The position numbers and the translations under genes are program-made. A stretch of 5,504 nt of DNA from JBAWAP01 sp049589355 (GTDB lineage Bacteria > Chloroflexota > Anaerolineae > VGOG01), in assembly GCA_049589355.1 (NCBI GenBank), contig JBAWAP010000186.1, positions 1 through 5,504 of the forward strand, given 5' to 3'. How positions within the stretch are numbered: the first letter of the stretch is position 1; each line of letters starts with the position of its first letter. Positions 5,316 through 5,504 of this stretch are shown here, in pieces. Below the pieces are notes generated by a model that did not search any database, was not told the DNA's origin, and worked only from the letters and a program-made list of their open reading frames with translations.

Positions 5316-5332
5316 AAGTAGTGCTGCTACTT
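5316..5332 (+). other. Small hairpin in the intergenic region
   Basis: AAGTAG (5316-5321) pairs with CTACTT (5327-5332) around TGCTG. There is no T-run after it, so it is not a standard terminator, though it lies 25 bases after the operon's last stop and could protect the 3' end of the message. Confidence 0.35.
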
Positions 5333-5346
5333 GAAAGCTGTGAGTG

Positions 5347-5370
5347 GAAGGCAGGATGCCTTCAAGGAGG
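5347..5370 (+). promoter_or_regulatory. Hairpin abutting the Shine-Dalgarno site of the FmdB-like gene
   Basis: GAAGGCA (5347-5353) and TGCCTTC (5357-5363) form a perfect 7-bp stem with a GGA loop. It ends exactly where the ribosome site AAGGAGG (5364-5370) begins. The 3' arm plus the first SD bases (TTCAAG, 5361-5366) could instead pair with CTTGAA (5330-5335), partly covering the SD. Two exclusive folds are thus possible; regulation is inferred, not shown. Confidence 0.35.
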
Positions 5371-5374
5371 AAGC

Positions 5375-5504
5375 ATGCCCATTTACGAATATCACTGCAA
5401 AAACTGTGGGGAGCGGGTAGAAGTGCTGGTCCGCTCCGAGACGAGCACTTCACCGACCTGTCCCAACTGTGGCAGCCCACTTGGGGAAAAGCTCCTCTCC
5501 ATCC
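5375..5504 (+). CDS. FmdB-type zinc-ribbon protein, 5' part (runs off the window)
   Basis: AAGGAGG (5364-5370) sits four bases before ATG 5375. The product begins MPIYEYHCKNCG and continues to CPNCGSPLGEKLLSI at the window edge. The MP-YEY-C--CG opening and the second CPxCG knuckle are the hallmark of the small FmdB/CxxC_CxxC_SSSS regulatory family, which binds one zinc through two CxxC pairs. Full members are usually 60-110 residues, so about half is seen. The family is named after a gene beside formylmethanofuran dehydrogenase and amidase operons, and its precise role is unclear. It is separated by 84 bases from the permease and may be transcribed with it or from its own promoter, for which I see no good boxes. 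Confidence 0.9.
   Translation, partial: MPIYEYHCKNCGERVEVLVRSETSTSPTCPNCGSPLGEKLLSI

Noticed and set aside
5316..5332. AAGTAG/CTACTT hairpin as terminator of the four-gene operon
   Set aside because: The stem is only six pairs and no T-run follows, so an intrinsic terminator is not supported.
1..5504. CRISPR arrays, tRNA or rRNA genes, complete insertion sequences
   Set aside because: I saw no regularly spaced repeats, no cloverleaf or T-loop consensus, no rRNA-like stretches and no transposase ORF on either strand.

Overview
The window is a bacterial segment with every supported gene on the + strand. It carries a textbook sigma-70 promoter, strong Shine-Dalgarno sites and several 4-base ATGA stop/start overlaps. 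GC is high, and GTG and TTG starts are probably used. The gene mix (PadR regulator, DUF364 chelation protein, MIP18-Mrp fusion, NicO-like permease, FmdB) resembles gram-positive or Chloroflexota-type genomes. That placement is a guess from gene style, not a demonstrated one.

Left block (1-1422): the last five codons of an upstream gene run by an ATGA overlap into the membrane permease of an ABC-3 (ZnuB/TroC/MntB type) metal transporter. The permease in turn overlaps a class I SAM-dependent methyltransferase. This looks like the tail of a metal-uptake operon.

Middle block (1422-2285): a scrapyard. Directly after the methyltransferase stop lies an internal piece of a second, diverged ABC-3 permease without start or end. 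It is interrupted by a 30-bp in-frame insertion made of a direct repeat and a palindrome. It runs in the same frame into a piece of an unrecognised membrane protein, and then a frame change leads into an ATC-hydrolase-like coding region. A 41-codon ORF is coupled to that gene, and a strong intrinsic terminator closes the block.

Right block (2323-5290): a near-perfect promoter drives a compact four-gene operon. It encodes a PadR-type regulator, a DUF4213/DUF364 putative heavy-metal-chelation protein, a MIP18-domain/Mrp P-loop ATPase of the Fe-S cluster carrier family, and a six-helix NicO/RcnA/UreH-like permease with a His-rich loop. Read together, this suggests a regulated metal or metallocofactor handling unit (sensor/repressor, chelator, ATP-dependent carrier, transporter). 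Two members have altered metal-binding motifs: the Mrp has CPDT where CPxC is expected, and the permease has EPCE where EPGH is expected.

Right edge (5291-5504): a short intergenic stretch with two hairpins, one abutting the Shine-Dalgarno site, then the start of an FmdB-type zinc-ribbon gene cut by the window end.
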